Shown here piece after piece: positions 9,642-19,046 of a stretch of 64,000 nucleotides of DNA. The stretch covers positions 2,542,001-2,606,000 of the forward strand of contig NZ_BLLB01000002.1 of assembly GCF_010723735.1 (NCBI RefSeq), in the 5' to 3' direction. The position numbers and the translations under genes are program-made. A model generated the notes under the pieces. It had not been told where the DNA came from, did not search any database, and worked only from the letters and a program-made list of their open reading frames with translations. Origin of the DNA: Mycolicibacterium hippocampi. Its GTDB lineage: Bacteria; Actinomycetota; Actinomycetes; Mycobacteriales; Mycobacteriaceae. Positions within the stretch are counted from its first letter, which is position 1; every line of letters begins with the position of its first letter.

Positions 9642-10114
9642 ACCTCGACGAGTACGACGACGACTCCTGCCTGATCTACGGGATCGGCAACGTGGGCCGA
9701 CAGGACGACGGCCTGGGTTGGGCCTTCATCGACTGGCTCGAGGCGAACGGACACTGCCCGAGTGCCCAGCTGCAGCGCAACTACCAGCTGCTACTCGAGG
9801 ACGCCGAACTGCTCAGCACCAAGAGGCGGGTGCTGTTCATCGACGCCACCAAAGACGAAGCGGTACAGTCGTTCACGCTACAGCGGGCGGTGCCGAAAAT
9901 GGACTTCACGTTCACCTCCCACGCCATCTCGATCCCCGCGATCATGGCGACCTGTCAGCAGTGCTTCCAGCGCCTGCCGGAGGTGCACGTCCTGGCGATC
10001 AGGGGGTTCGAGTTCGAACTCGAGATCGGTTTGACCATGGCGGCGCAGCGCAACCTCGAAGACGCGACGGCCTATCTCTCGTCGCAGCGCTCAGATCGAC
10101 TACCGGCAAGCTAG
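9638..10114 (+). CDS. hoxW: Hydrogenase maturation endopeptidase HoxW
   Basis: Cleaves the C-terminal extension of HoxH after NiFe insertion. The 158-residue protein opens with the M52-peptidase motif YGIGNVGRQDDGLGWAF and keeps FIDATKDE and FTSHAISIPAI, the regions that hold the acidic and His metal ligands. GTG start overlapping the hoxH stop (GTGA). The stop overlaps the convergent DUF222/HNH gene by 4 nt. Last gene of the hox operon. Confidence 0.9.
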   Translation: MNLDEYDDDSCLIYGIGNVGRQDDGLGWAFIDWLEANGHCPSAQLQRNYQLLLEDAELLSTKRRVLFIDATKDEAVQSFTLQRAVPKMDFTFTSHAISIPAIMATCQQCFQRLPEVHVLAIRGFEFELEIGLTMAAQRNLEDATAYLSSQRSDRLPAS

Positions 10115-11370
10115 TTGTCGGTTGGTGGTGGTGGTTGGTAGGGGGTGTACCACTTCCATTGGGCGCGTTCGCCGGTCGGTCCTCGGTAGGGGGCGACGGC
10201 CGGGGGTGGCGTAGTGGGTGGTCGGGCCAGGGATCCCGACCTGAGTTCCTGGCCGTCGTTGTCGGTGACTGTGAGGCGGTGCGCAGGTCCGGTGAGGGTG
10301 ATCACGCCGAGGTGGTGCATGCGGTGGTGGTAAGGGCAGAGCAAGACCAGGTTGTCGAGTTCGGTGGGGCCGCCGTCTTCCCAGTGCCGCAGGTGATGGG
10401 CGTGCAGGCCGCGGGTGGCGCCGCAGCCGGGGACCACGCAGCAGCGGTCGCGGTGCTCCAACGCCCGGCGTAGCCGCCGGTTGACGGTGCGGGTGGCCCG
10501 CCCGGCGCCGATGACGCGGCCGTGGCGTTCGAACCACACCTCACAGGTGGCATCACAGAGCATCATGCGGCGTTCGCTGTCGGACAGCAGCGGCCCCAGA
10601 TGCAGCGACGCGACCTGCTGGTCGACGTCGACGAGCATCACCGCGGTGGTGCGTTGGCCGTGCGGCCGGCGCGCCACCTCGGTGTCCCAGCCGGCTTCAA
10701 CCAGGCTCATGAACGCATCCGCGGTGCTCGGCAGCGGCGGCGCCTGATCCGACACCCGACTGCCGGTGTTGTGGTGGTGTTTCCAGTCGGCGGCCAGCGC
10801 CTCGAGGTGGGAGGCCAGCGCGGCGTCGACGACCGCGGCTTCGTCGTGCGGGAGCCGGATCCGGTAGGTGGCGTGGGTGTCGTCGCCGGTTTTGATGACC
10901 GACCGCTCCCACACCGGGTCGGGCTCCGGTTGGGGTTGCGGCTTGGGTTCGGGTTTGGGTCGGGGGGCGGCTTTGAGGGCGGTGTGTAGTTGGGTGACCG
11001 TCGCCGATTCGGCCAGCTGCGCGTAATGGGCGTCGGAGCCGGCGGCGGCGCGTCCGGCGATCACCCCGACCTGATCCAGTGACAATCGCCCGTCGCGTAA
11101 CCCTCGGGTGCAGCGCGGAAACTCTGCGAGCCGGCCTGCGATGGTGGTGATGGTGTGCGCGTTGGTCGGTGAGGTGCCCAGTTTCCAGGCCACCAACCCG
11201 GCCACCGATCGGGCCCCGGTCAGACCGCAGAGTTCGTCGCGGTCGATCTCGGCGACGATCTCCACGATCCGACCATCGATCGCGTTACGCTGCCCCGCCA
11301 GCTCCGACAACTCGTCGAACAACACCTCAAGACGCTCCTTGGGAGCCAAAGAAGTTGCCGCCGAAGACAT
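10111..11370 (-). CDS. DUF222 / HNH endonuclease-like protein (13E12 family)
   Basis: A 419-residue member of the actinobacterial '13E12 repeat' family, with an N-terminal DUF222 region (about 1-250) and a C-terminal HNH motif, CVVPGCGATRGLHAHHLRHW followed by LVLLCPYHHRMHH. Between residues about 145 and 158 lies a Lys/Gln-Glu-Pro run (KPEPKPQPQPEPDP), and the tail is Pro-rich. The function is unknown; copies are often multiplied in mycobacterial genomes. It is convergent with hoxW (4-nt overlap) and unrelated in function to its neighbours. Confidence 0.9.
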   Translation of the reverse strand: MSSAATSLAPKERLEVLFDELSELAGQRNAIDGRIVEIVAEIDRDELCGLTGARSVAGLVAWKLGTSPTNAHTITTIAGRLAEFPRCTRGLRDGRLSLDQVGVIAGRAAAGSDAHYAQLAESATVTQLHTALKAAPRPKPEPKPQPQPEPDPVWERSVIKTGDDTHATYRIRLPHDEAAVVDAALASHLEALAADWKHHHNTGSRVSDQAPPLPSTADAFMSLVEAGWDTEVARRPHGQRTTAVMLVDVDQQVASLHLGPLLSDSERRMMLCDATCEVWFERHGRVIGAGRATRTVNRRLRRALEHRDRCCVVPGCGATRGLHAHHLRHWEDGGPTELDNLVLLCPYHHRMHHLGVITLTGPAHRLTVTDNDGQELRSGSLARPPTTPPPAVAPYRGPTGERAQWKWYTPYQPPPPTDN

Positions 11371-11419
11371 GCCACCATCAAAGCAGAAGCCACCGACAAG
11401 AAATCTCGCTCGGCCCCGC

Positions 11420-14400
11420 TCAGTCGGGAAACCGGACGGTGGTTCCGGGCATCAACTGAACGACGCGCCCGCGACACTCCACCTCGATGCCGGCGGCATC
11501 GCGGGGATCCACGCTGATGATCACGCCCTTGCCGCTGACCCGCAGGTGCAGGTGCAGTCCGCGGTAGTGGATCGGTATCGCCAGCACACCAAGTGATTCC
11601 GGCCAGTACGGCGACAGGATCAGTCGATCGGACCGGGTCTCCAGCCCGGTGAAGCAGCGCTGCATGAGGTCCACGGTGCCCGCCATCGCCGCGAGGTGGA
11701 CACCCTCGGACGTGGTGCCGCCCTGGATGTCGGAGACGTCGGACTTCAGTGCCAGCTGGAAGAACTCCAGCGCGCGATCGCGGTTGGCCCGGGCGAGCAC
11801 CCAGGTGTGCACCACTCCGCTGAGCGTGGACCCGTGTGAGGTGCGGGCCAGGTAGTAGTCCACCATCTCGGGCACCTGCTCGGGCAGGAAGCGGTACCCG
11901 AGCCGGTCGAGCAACTCGATGAGTTCGGTCGCCGACAACAGGTAGAGCAACATGAGAGCGTCGGCCTGTTTGGATGCCTTGTAGCGGTTGACGTCATCGC
12001 CCTCCGCTTCGAGGATGCGGTCCAGCCGCTGGATGTTGCCGTACTGCCCGCGAAGCCGGTCCCAATCCAGTTCCGCCAGCTCTCCGTAGCCCTCGAACTG
12101 GCTGATGACACCGGCGTGGAATGGGACGTGCATCCGCCTGCTGACCTGGTCCCAGTGCGCCAACTCCGCACTGCTCAACCCCAGGGACTCCATCAGATCA
12201 AGCCGATTCGGCAACGGCAGCAGGTTCAGCGCTTCGAGTGCCCGCATGATCACCCACACCGCCATGATGTTGGTGTAGGCGTTGTTGTCGATGCCGTCGT
12301 AAGGCGCCTCGGGGTAGCCGGAATGGAATTCGTCGGGACCGATCACGCCGTTGATACCGAACCGGTCAAGTGCTTCGTCGTGGTGGGCCAGGCTGACGAA
12401 GAACCGTGCGACCTCGACGATCAGCTCGGCGCCGTAGTCGATCAGATAGGCGAGATCGCCGGTGGCCTGATAGAACTGCCACGCGCTGTAGGCGACGGCG
12501 ATGCCGATGTGGTGGGCGCGGGCGCTGGCATCCGGATTCCACCGGCCGCTTCGCGGATTGAGGTGTAACCGCTGACTCTCCTCGCGTCCGTCGCTACCCG
12601 ACTGCCAGGGGAACATCGCGCCGGCATGACCGGCGGCGCGGGCAGCCTGGCGGGCTTCGGGCAAGCGTCGATAGCGGTAGCCGAGCAGCGAGCGGGTGAT
12701 CATCGGGAAGCGCAGGTTGAACACCGGGTAGATGAACAGTTCGTCCCAGAAGATGTGGCCGCGATACGCCTCACCGTGCAATCCGCGGGCCGGCACCCCG
12801 ACGTCGAGGTCGGCGGAGTTCGGAGACACGGTCTGCAGCAGGTGCAGCAGATGCAGGCGCAGGATTCGCACTTCGTCGGTGTAGTCGTCGAACTCGATCG
12901 ACAGCCGCTCCCACAGATGCGCCCAGTCGGTCAGATGGCCGGCCAGCAGCTCGGCGAACCCGCCGAGCCGGGTGACCCAACGTTGGGCGTCGATTCCTGG
13001 TTCGGAGGTCGCCACGTCGCGGCCGGTGTAGACGGTGACGACCTTCTCCACCCGCACCTGCTCGCCGACCGACAGTTGGACTGCGATGTCGTGTCCGATC
13101 TCGGCGTGGTCACGAAACAGCTCGAACGCTGCGGGAACGGGCTCACCGTCGCGCCACACGTTGGTTCGCGCCGCCACCGCGACGGGGATGCGGGACTGGG
13201 TGGTCTGCACGGTCAACAGCACTGCATCGTCGGCGATCTCGCGCGCGTCCACCAACTCCAGATGCTCGTTTGCCAGGTCGCGATAGCGCTCGACCAGTGA
13301 GTTCGTCACGTTTCCGTCCACCGTGGAGCGGAACTCGATCGTTCCTGACCAGTTCTCGGCCGAGACCGTGGTCTCCAGCGCGCCGACGTGAGCCAGATGC
13401 ATGGCCACGAACCGTCGCTGCGTCAGTGAGCTGGTCCGGCCGGCGCTGTCGAGGAAGCGAACTTCGCGAGTCAGCACCGCCCCGCGAAGATCCAGTGTCT
13501 GCCGGTACGCCAGAACGGTGACCGCGTCGATGTCGAACCAGTCGCCGCCGTCGATGCGGAAGGTCAACGGGAGCCAGTTGGGCAGGTTGACCAGGCTTTC
13601 GTTGTCGATCTCGGTTCCCGCCACGTTGTCGACGAGGCGGTTGAACACCCCGGCCGCGTAGGTGCCCGGGTAATGCACCTGCCCGGCCTTGGACTCCGGC
13701 GCCGCACCCCGGGTGGCGAAGTAGCCGTTTCCCAACGTGCACAATGCCTCCCGCAGTTTCTCGGTCTGCGGGTCGTAGCCATCAAAAACGTAGTCCCACG
13801 CCTCACCTGAGACCTTCTGTTCGTACGCCAGCCACTGTGCCCCGCGGTGGATGAACTCGCGTACCTGGTCAGGGCTCTGCAGGGTGAAGTGCGCAGCGGT
13901 CTTGCGGTCACCGTCCTCGTCGTGTTGCACGACGATGCCCACCCCATCGAATCCGACCGCGTCGAAGGCGTCTTCGTCGGTGAGGTCGTCGCCGATGTAG
14001 ATCGGCATGAGTGAACCGCTCGGATCGACACGGTCGCGGATCCAGGCCAGCGTGGTGCCCTTGTCCCAGTCGATGTCGGGCCGGAGCTCGACAAGCATCC
14101 GCCCGCTCGTCACGCGGAGTCCCGACTGTGCTGCGAGCTGCTTTGTCGCCGAGATGATCTCGCCCACATATTCCGGAGCCACCTCACGGTAGTGCACCGC
14201 GACGGCAAAGTGCTTGTTCTCGACCCGCACGCCCCTGATGTGAGCCAGGGACCGGTTCAGCTCGGTGGCGGCGTGCTCGAGGGCGGGCACGGACGCGGCT
14301 GCCGCGTCGTTGCAGTGGTACGTACCGTCCGGCCCGGTCAGCTCGAACCCGTGGCTGCCGGCGTACCACAAGCCGGGGATGCCGATGCGGTCGCTGATGT

Positions 14401-15097
14401 CCGCGAGGCCGCGGCCGCTCAGCACGGCCACCGGACACACCTCGGACACCAGCTTCAAGGCCTCTGCCGCGCCCTCGACGAGGCCGGCCGCGCCGGGATC
14501 GGACACGATCGGAGACAGCGTGCCGTCGAAGTCCAGGAACAGCATCGACCGGCGCATGCTGGTGATGCCGACGAGCTGGCCGTACGAGGCCAGGGCGTTG
14601 GGCAGTTCCGAGATCCGCCGGTCACCCGTGCGGACGGTGATGTCGGCCAGCTCGTCGAGTACGACGTCGGCACCCTGGCGGGCCAACTCGTCGGCGCTAC
14701 CGATGCCGTCGATGCCGACGATCAGTGCGAACCCGCCGGCGCGACCGGCTGCCACGCCGGCAGCGGAGTTTTCGACGACAACACACCGCTGTGGCCGCAC
14801 CCCGAGTTGCCGGGCAGCTTCCCGAAGCACTGTGGGATCGGGTTTGTCGATCGTTCCGCGTTCACCGGCGGCGCCCCCGATGTAAACGCTGAACAGGTCG
14901 TCGATGCCGGCGGCCTCGAGAGCGTGGCGGCACTGTGGACTCGACGAGTAGGCGGCCAGCGCGACGCCGATGCCCCGCAGCTTTGCGGCCAGGTCGACAG
15001 TCGCCCCGAACAACGGCGCTTCACTGGTCAGCGCGCCATCGAGGTCCAGCAACACCGCATCGTGGTATCGCGGGTCGATGATGACCGGAAGCTTCAT
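11420..15097 (-). CDS. otsB1: Three-domain HAD / trehalose-6-phosphate phosphatase / GH65 fusion (OtsB1-like)
   Basis: A 1,225-residue protein like M. tuberculosis Rv2006. Residues about 10-200 form a beta-phosphoglucomutase-type HAD domain (LLDLDGALTSEAPLFG). Residues about 215-450 form a trehalose-6-P phosphatase domain (MLFLDFDGTLSPIVSDP, GDDLTDEDAF). The rest is a GH65 phosphorylase/hydrolase module with GVIGPDEFHSG carrying the likely catalytic Glu, KASKQADALMLLY and HGSTLSGVVH. All three could act on trehalose, trehalose-6-P and beta-glucose-1-P in sequence. The ATG at 15097 overlaps the ppsA stop by 4 nt, so it is the second gene of a coupled pair. Confidence 0.9.
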   Translation of the reverse strand: MKLPVIIDPRYHDAVLLDLDGALTSEAPLFGATVDLAAKLRGIGVALAAYSSSPQCRHALEAAGIDDLFSVYIGGAAGERGTIDKPDPTVLREAARQLGVRPQRCVVVENSAAGVAAGRAGGFALIVGIDGIGSADELARQGADVVLDELADITVRTGDRRISELPNALASYGQLVGITSMRRSMLFLDFDGTLSPIVSDPGAAGLVEGAAEALKLVSEVCPVAVLSGRGLADISDRIGIPGLWYAGSHGFELTGPDGTYHCNDAAAASVPALEHAATELNRSLAHIRGVRVENKHFAVAVHYREVAPEYVGEIISATKQLAAQSGLRVTSGRMLVELRPDIDWDKGTTLAWIRDRVDPSGSLMPIYIGDDLTDEDAFDAVGFDGVGIVVQHDEDGDRKTAAHFTLQSPDQVREFIHRGAQWLAYEQKVSGEAWDYVFDGYDPQTEKLREALCTLGNGYFATRGAAPESKAGQVHYPGTYAAGVFNRLVDNVAGTEIDNESLVNLPNWLPLTFRIDGGDWFDIDAVTVLAYRQTLDLRGAVLTREVRFLDSAGRTSSLTQRRFVAMHLAHVGALETTVSAENWSGTIEFRSTVDGNVTNSLVERYRDLANEHLELVDAREIADDAVLLTVQTTQSRIPVAVAARTNVWRDGEPVPAAFELFRDHAEIGHDIAVQLSVGEQVRVEKVVTVYTGRDVATSEPGIDAQRWVTRLGGFAELLAGHLTDWAHLWERLSIEFDDYTDEVRILRLHLLHLLQTVSPNSADLDVGVPARGLHGEAYRGHIFWDELFIYPVFNLRFPMITRSLLGYRYRRLPEARQAARAAGHAGAMFPWQSGSDGREESQRLHLNPRSGRWNPDASARAHHIGIAVAYSAWQFYQATGDLAYLIDYGAELIVEVARFFVSLAHHDEALDRFGINGVIGPDEFHSGYPEAPYDGIDNNAYTNIMAVWVIMRALEALNLLPLPNRLDLMESLGLSSAELAHWDQVSRRMHVPFHAGVISQFEGYGELAELDWDRLRGQYGNIQRLDRILEAEGDDVNRYKASKQADALMLLYLLSATELIELLDRLGYRFLPEQVPEMVDYYLARTSHGSTLSGVVHTWVLARANRDRALEFFQLALKSDVSDIQGGTTSEGVHLAAMAGTVDLMQRCFTGLETRSDRLILSPYWPESLGVLAIPIHYRGLHLHLRVSGKGVIISVDPRDAAGIEVECRGRVVQLMPGTTVRFPD

Positions 15098-17490
15098 GGC
15101 ACCGGCACGAGCTGTTGTTCCAACTCCAGCACTTGCCGGGTGGTCTTGACCACGGTGTCCGGATTCAGGCTCATCGAATCGATGCCCAGCCTCACCAGGA
15201 ATTCCGCCATGTCCGGGTAGTCCGACGGCGCCTGGCCGCACAGCCCCGAATGAATACCGTTGCGGCGGCAACCTTCCACGGCCAACCTGATCATCTCCTT
15301 GACGCCCTCGTCGCGTTCGTCGTAGTCGAATGCCACGACCTCGCTGTCCCGATCGACCCCGAGGGTGAGTTGGGTCAGGTCGTTGGAACCGATGGAGAAG
15401 CCGTCGAAGCGCTTGGCGAACTCGTCGATCAGGATGACGTTGTTCGGGATCTCACACATCGCATACACCTCGAGTCCGTTCTCGCCGCGCTTCAACCCGA
15501 GGTCCGCCATGGTCTGCAGCACGAGGTCCGCTTCGGCGACACGACGCACGAAGGGCAGCATCAGGATGACGTTGGTCAGGCCCATCTTGTCTCGCACCCG
15601 TTGCATGGCGCGGCATTCGAGCGCAAAACCCTCGGCGTAGGACGGGTGCGCGTACCGCGAGGCGCCGCGGAACCCGAGCATCGGGTTGCTCTCCGACGGC
15701 TCGAAACCGCGGCCGCCGACCAGACTGGCGTACTCGTTGGTCTTGAAGTCCGACATCCGCACCACCACAGGCTTGGGCCAGAAGGCCGCAGCGATGGTGC
15801 CTATGCCCTCGGACAGGCGCTCGACAAAAAACGCGCTGCCGTCGGAATAGCCCTCGATGAGACGATCGATGGTCCGGCGCGCTTCGGGGTCGTCGACCTG
15901 ATCCGGATGCAGCAGCGCCAGCGGGTGCACCCGGATGTACTCGCTGATGATGAACTCCATCCGTGCAAGTCCCACACCGTCGTTGGGTAGAAACGACGTC
16001 TTGAACGCCAGGTCGGGGTTGCCCAGGTTGAGCATGATCTGCGTGCGGGGCCGGGCCATGTCACCGACCTCGGTACGGTCCACGTGGAAACTCAACGCGC
16101 CGTCGTACACCCGGCCGGTGTCTCCCTCGGCGCACGACACCGTCACCACCGCACCGTCGGGGACCTTCGTGGTGGCGTTGCCGGTGCCCACCACGGCCGG
16201 GATGCCGAGTTCGCGGGCGATGATCGACGCGTGGCAGGTACGACCACCACGGTTGGTGACGATCGCTGCGGCGGTCTTCATGACCGGCTCCCAGTCGGGG
16301 GTGGTGGTGTCGGCGACCAACACCTCACCGGGTTTGAACTGTGAGAGTTGCCCGAGGTTGTCGATGCGTCTGACCGCACCCGAGGCGATCCGTTCACCGA
16401 CCGAGCGGCCTTCGGCGAGTGTTTCGCCGCCGCCTTCGAGCACGTAGGACTCCAGCGCGGTGACGCTGTGCTGGGAGGCAACGGTTTCGGGACGGGCCTG
16501 GACGATGTAGAGCTTTCCGTCGAGTCCGTCCTTGGCCCACTCCATGTCCATCGGCCGCCCGTAGTGCGCCTCGATGGCGCACGCGTAGCCGGCCAGTTCC
16601 AGGACGTCGGCGTCGTTGAGGCAGAACCGGGCACGGTCGGACTTCGGAGTGGGGATGTTGCGGGTGGTGTTCTTCGTCTCGCCCTCGACGAGGATCATCT
16701 TCACCGCCTTGTCGCCGAGCAGGCGACGCAGCACCGTACGGTGGCCGGCGAGATAGGTCGGCTTGTGCACGTAGAACTCGTCGGGGTCCACCGCGCCCTG
16801 CACCACGTTCTCGCCGAGTCCGTAGGCGCCCGTCACGAACACCGCGTCACGGAAGCCCGACTCGGTGTCCAGCGAGAACATCACCCCCGACGAGGAGATG
16901 TCGGAACGCACCATCTTCATCACCCCGATCGAGAGCGAGACCTTGAAGTGGTCGAAGCTCTGGTCGATGCGGTAATGGATCGCCCGGTCGGTGAAAAGGC
17001 TGGCAAAGCAGCGGCGGCAGGTGTCGAGCAGGCTCTCGTCGCCCTTGATGTTCAGGTAAGAATCCTGCTGACCGGCGAAGCTGGCGGTCGGCAGGTCCTC
17101 CGCGGTCGCCGAACTCCGTACCGCCAGGCTGACCTCTTCGCCGTACTCCTGCTGCAGCGCTCGGTAGCCCTCCAGGATCTGGGCAGCCAAGTCGTCGGGA
17201 AGCCCGGCGCCGTAGACGATCTCGCGGGCGCGCTTGGCTTTGCGTGCCAGGGCTGCCACGTCGTCGGGGTCCAGATCGTCGAGTTCGGCATGTAGACGCT
17301 CCCAGGCGCCGGCCTCGTCCAGCATGTGGCGGTAGGCGGCGGCGGTGATGGCGAACCCGTGCGGCACACGCACGCCCTGTCCGGCCAGCTTCTGGAACAT
17401 CTCGCCCAGCGAGGCGTTCTTGCCGCCGACCAGCGGCACGTCCTCGATGCCCATGTCTTCGAAAAAGCGAACATATTCAGACGTACCCAT
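15094..17490 (-). CDS. ppsA: Phosphoenolpyruvate synthase
   Basis: Converts pyruvate + ATP to PEP + AMP + Pi, opening gluconeogenesis from pyruvate. The 798-residue protein has the N-terminal ATP-grasp domain (LVGGKNASLGEMFQKL, AVRSSATAEDLPTASFAGQQ), the swivelling phospho-His domain GGRTCHASIIARELGIPAVVG and the C-terminal PEP-binding barrel with GLCGQAPSDYPDMAEFLV. The ATG at 17490 has AGGA upstream. It leads a two-gene unit with the otsB1-like gene (ATGA overlap), and a perfect DosR-like box lies about 75 bp upstream, which suggests induction under hypoxia. Confidence 0.95.
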   Translation of the reverse strand: MGTSEYVRFFEDMGIEDVPLVGGKNASLGEMFQKLAGQGVRVPHGFAITAAAYRHMLDEAGAWERLHAELDDLDPDDVAALARKAKRAREIVYGAGLPDDLAAQILEGYRALQQEYGEEVSLAVRSSATAEDLPTASFAGQQDSYLNIKGDESLLDTCRRCFASLFTDRAIHYRIDQSFDHFKVSLSIGVMKMVRSDISSSGVMFSLDTESGFRDAVFVTGAYGLGENVVQGAVDPDEFYVHKPTYLAGHRTVLRRLLGDKAVKMILVEGETKNTTRNIPTPKSDRARFCLNDADVLELAGYACAIEAHYGRPMDMEWAKDGLDGKLYIVQARPETVASQHSVTALESYVLEGGGETLAEGRSVGERIASGAVRRIDNLGQLSQFKPGEVLVADTTTPDWEPVMKTAAAIVTNRGGRTCHASIIARELGIPAVVGTGNATTKVPDGAVVTVSCAEGDTGRVYDGALSFHVDRTEVGDMARPRTQIMLNLGNPDLAFKTSFLPNDGVGLARMEFIISEYIRVHPLALLHPDQVDDPEARRTIDRLIEGYSDGSAFFVERLSEGIGTIAAAFWPKPVVVRMSDFKTNEYASLVGGRGFEPSESNPMLGFRGASRYAHPSYAEGFALECRAMQRVRDKMGLTNVILMLPFVRRVAEADLVLQTMADLGLKRGENGLEVYAMCEIPNNVILIDEFAKRFDGFSIGSNDLTQLTLGVDRDSEVVAFDYDERDEGVKEMIRLAVEGCRRNGIHSGLCGQAPSDYPDMAEFLVRLGIDSMSLNPDTVVKTTRQVLELEQQLVPVP

Positions 17491-17563
17491 GACGTGTCCT
17501 CTCGTAGCGCAGCACCGGTGCCGCCATCCGACCTCAAACTCCCACAACCCAATCTGTGCAGAC

Positions 17564-17578
17564 AGGGCCGAAGGTCCC
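17564..17578 (-). promoter_or_regulatory. DosR-like box upstream of ppsA-otsB1
   Basis: Minus-strand reading GGGACCTTCGGCCCT is an exact match to the mycobacterial dormancy-regulator consensus GGGACYTNNGNCCCT. It is 74-88 bp upstream of the ppsA start. Confidence 0.75.
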
Positions 17579-17629
17579 CCCGCCCGGGCGTGACGCCCCC
17601 GGTGCGCACGACGTTGTGCCTTCGGGTTG

Positions 17630-17644
17630 AGGACTTGCGACCCT
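17630..17644 (+). promoter_or_regulatory. DosR-like box upstream of WS/DGAT operon
   Basis: AGGACTTGCGACCCT matches GGGACTTNNGNCCCT with one mismatch (first base). It lies 35-49 bp upstream of the first WS/DGAT ATG. Together with the ppsA box, this divergent intergenic region carries one site for each direction. Confidence 0.65.
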
Positions 17645-17678
17645 GCCGGGGTTGCCGTGCCTCGGGCAGGGTCACTGT

Positions 17679-19046
17679 ATGGAGCGCCTGAGCATGCTTG
17701 ACGCGAGCTTCCTCGAGGCCGAGGACTCCGATCCTCACGTCAGCCTCGCGGTCGGCGCCGTGTCGATCATCGAGGGCCCGGCGCCGGGCTACAGCGAGCT
17801 TGTGTCGGCGTTCGCCGAACGGGCTCAGAGCATTCCGCGCTGCACGCAGAAGCTGCACACCCTGCCCTTCGACCTCGGCGCGCCGGGATGGGTGGAGGAC
17901 CCCCACTTCGACATCGGCCACCATGTGCACCACGTCGCCCTGCCGGAGCCGGGTGACGACGCCGAACTGTTCTCGATGGTCGGCTACATCATGGAGCAGA
18001 GGCTCGACCGCGAGCGCCCGTTGTGGGAGTGCTGGGTCATCGAAGGTCTCGCCGAGGGTCGGTGGGCGACGCTGATGAAGATCCACCACTGCATCGCCGA
18101 CGGCATCGCGACCGCGCAGATGCTCGCGAAGCTGAGCGACGGCGGCGCCGGTGAGACGTTCGCCGGCAACATCCGTGCGGCGCAGGAGACGGGGCCCTCG
18201 ATCCTGGGACTGTTGCGGCCGAGGCTCAACCCGGTCAGCTGGGTGGGTGACGTCTGGCGCGCCACGCTCGCCGCCACCAGTGCTGCGGAGCACGCCGTGG
18301 TGGGGGCGGCCGAGCTGACCGCCCGAGTGCTCAGCGCGGGCCAGGAGTCCTCGCTGAACGGTCCGGTCACCCGGATGCGCCGATACAGTGCGGCCCTGGT
18401 GGATCTGTCCGTCATGAAGGACGTGTGCCGGGACTTCGACGTGACCCTCAACGACGTGGCGCTGGCTGCCATCACCAGCAGTTACCGGGCCATGCTGCTG
18501 AGCCGCGGTGAATCGCCGGGATCCCACGCGCTGCGCACCCTGGTTCCGGTGTCGATGCGCTCGGCGGATCACTTCGACGTCACCGACAATCGGGTATCGG
18601 CAATGCTGCCGTTGTTGCCGGTCGACGAACCCGACCCGGTCAAGCAGCTCGAGATCGTGCACCAACGGCTGACCGAGGCCAAGGGAAGTGGTCAACGAGA
18701 AGGAGCCAGCGCGGTGGTCGCGGCCGCCGGGAACCTTCCGTTTGCGCTTTCGGCGTGGGCCATTCGCCTACTCACCCGGCTGCCGCAGAAGTCGGTGGCC
18801 GCGCTGGCGACCAACGTGCCCGGCCCCCGTGGCCGCCAACGGGTGCTGGGCCGGGAAGTGCTGGAGATTCTGCCGATACCGCCGATCGCGCTGCACCTGC
18901 GCACCGGTATCGCGATGCTCAGCTACGCCGGCCGGTTCTCTTTCGGCATCACCGCCGATTTCGACAGTGCCCCCGACGTCGACGCTCTCGCGCGCGGGAT
19001 CGAGGATGCGGTGCGGTACCTGGCCAAAGTCGACGGCGACCGCTGA
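17679..19046 (+). CDS. WS/DGAT wax ester synthase / diacylglycerol acyltransferase 1
   Basis: Transfers acyl groups from acyl-CoA to fatty alcohols or diacylglycerol, making wax ester or triacylglycerol stores. The 455-residue protein has full family length with the catalytic HHxxxDG motif KIHHCIADG (His136, His137, Asp141), and the C-terminal domain typical of mycobacterial Tgs proteins (VPGPRGRQ, FSFGITADFD). The ATG at 17679 (MERLSMLDASFLEAED) is chosen; a TTG nine codons upstream is less likely. Its stop overlaps the next WS/DGAT start by one base. A DosR-like box is just upstream. Confidence 0.92.
   Translation: MERLSMLDASFLEAEDSDPHVSLAVGAVSIIEGPAPGYSELVSAFAERAQSIPRCTQKLHTLPFDLGAPGWVEDPHFDIGHHVHHVALPEPGDDAELFSMVGYIMEQRLDRERPLWECWVIEGLAEGRWATLMKIHHCIADGIATAQMLAKLSDGGAGETFAGNIRAAQETGPSILGLLRPRLNPVSWVGDVWRATLAATSAAEHAVVGAAELTARVLSAGQESSLNGPVTRMRRYSAALVDLSVMKDVCRDFDVTLNDVALAAITSSYRAMLLSRGESPGSHALRTLVPVSMRSADHFDVTDNRVSAMLPLLPVDEPDPVKQLEIVHQRLTEAKGSGQREGASAVVAAAGNLPFALSAWAIRLLTRLPQKSVAALATNVPGPRGRQRVLGREVLEILPIPPIALHLRTGIAMLSYAGRFSFGITADFDSAPDVDALARGIEDAVRYLAKVDGDR

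Noticed and set aside
10910..10960. Repeat-like segment in the DUF222/HNH gene suggesting a CRISPR or tandem repeat
   Set aside because: It is a short coding low-complexity run (Lys/Gln-Glu-Pro) inside an intact protein, with no regular spacers.
10111..11370. DUF222/HNH gene as a sign of a mobile element or intron
   Set aside because: No inverted or direct repeats, integrase, or target duplication are visible; it is a chromosomal family common in mycobacteria.
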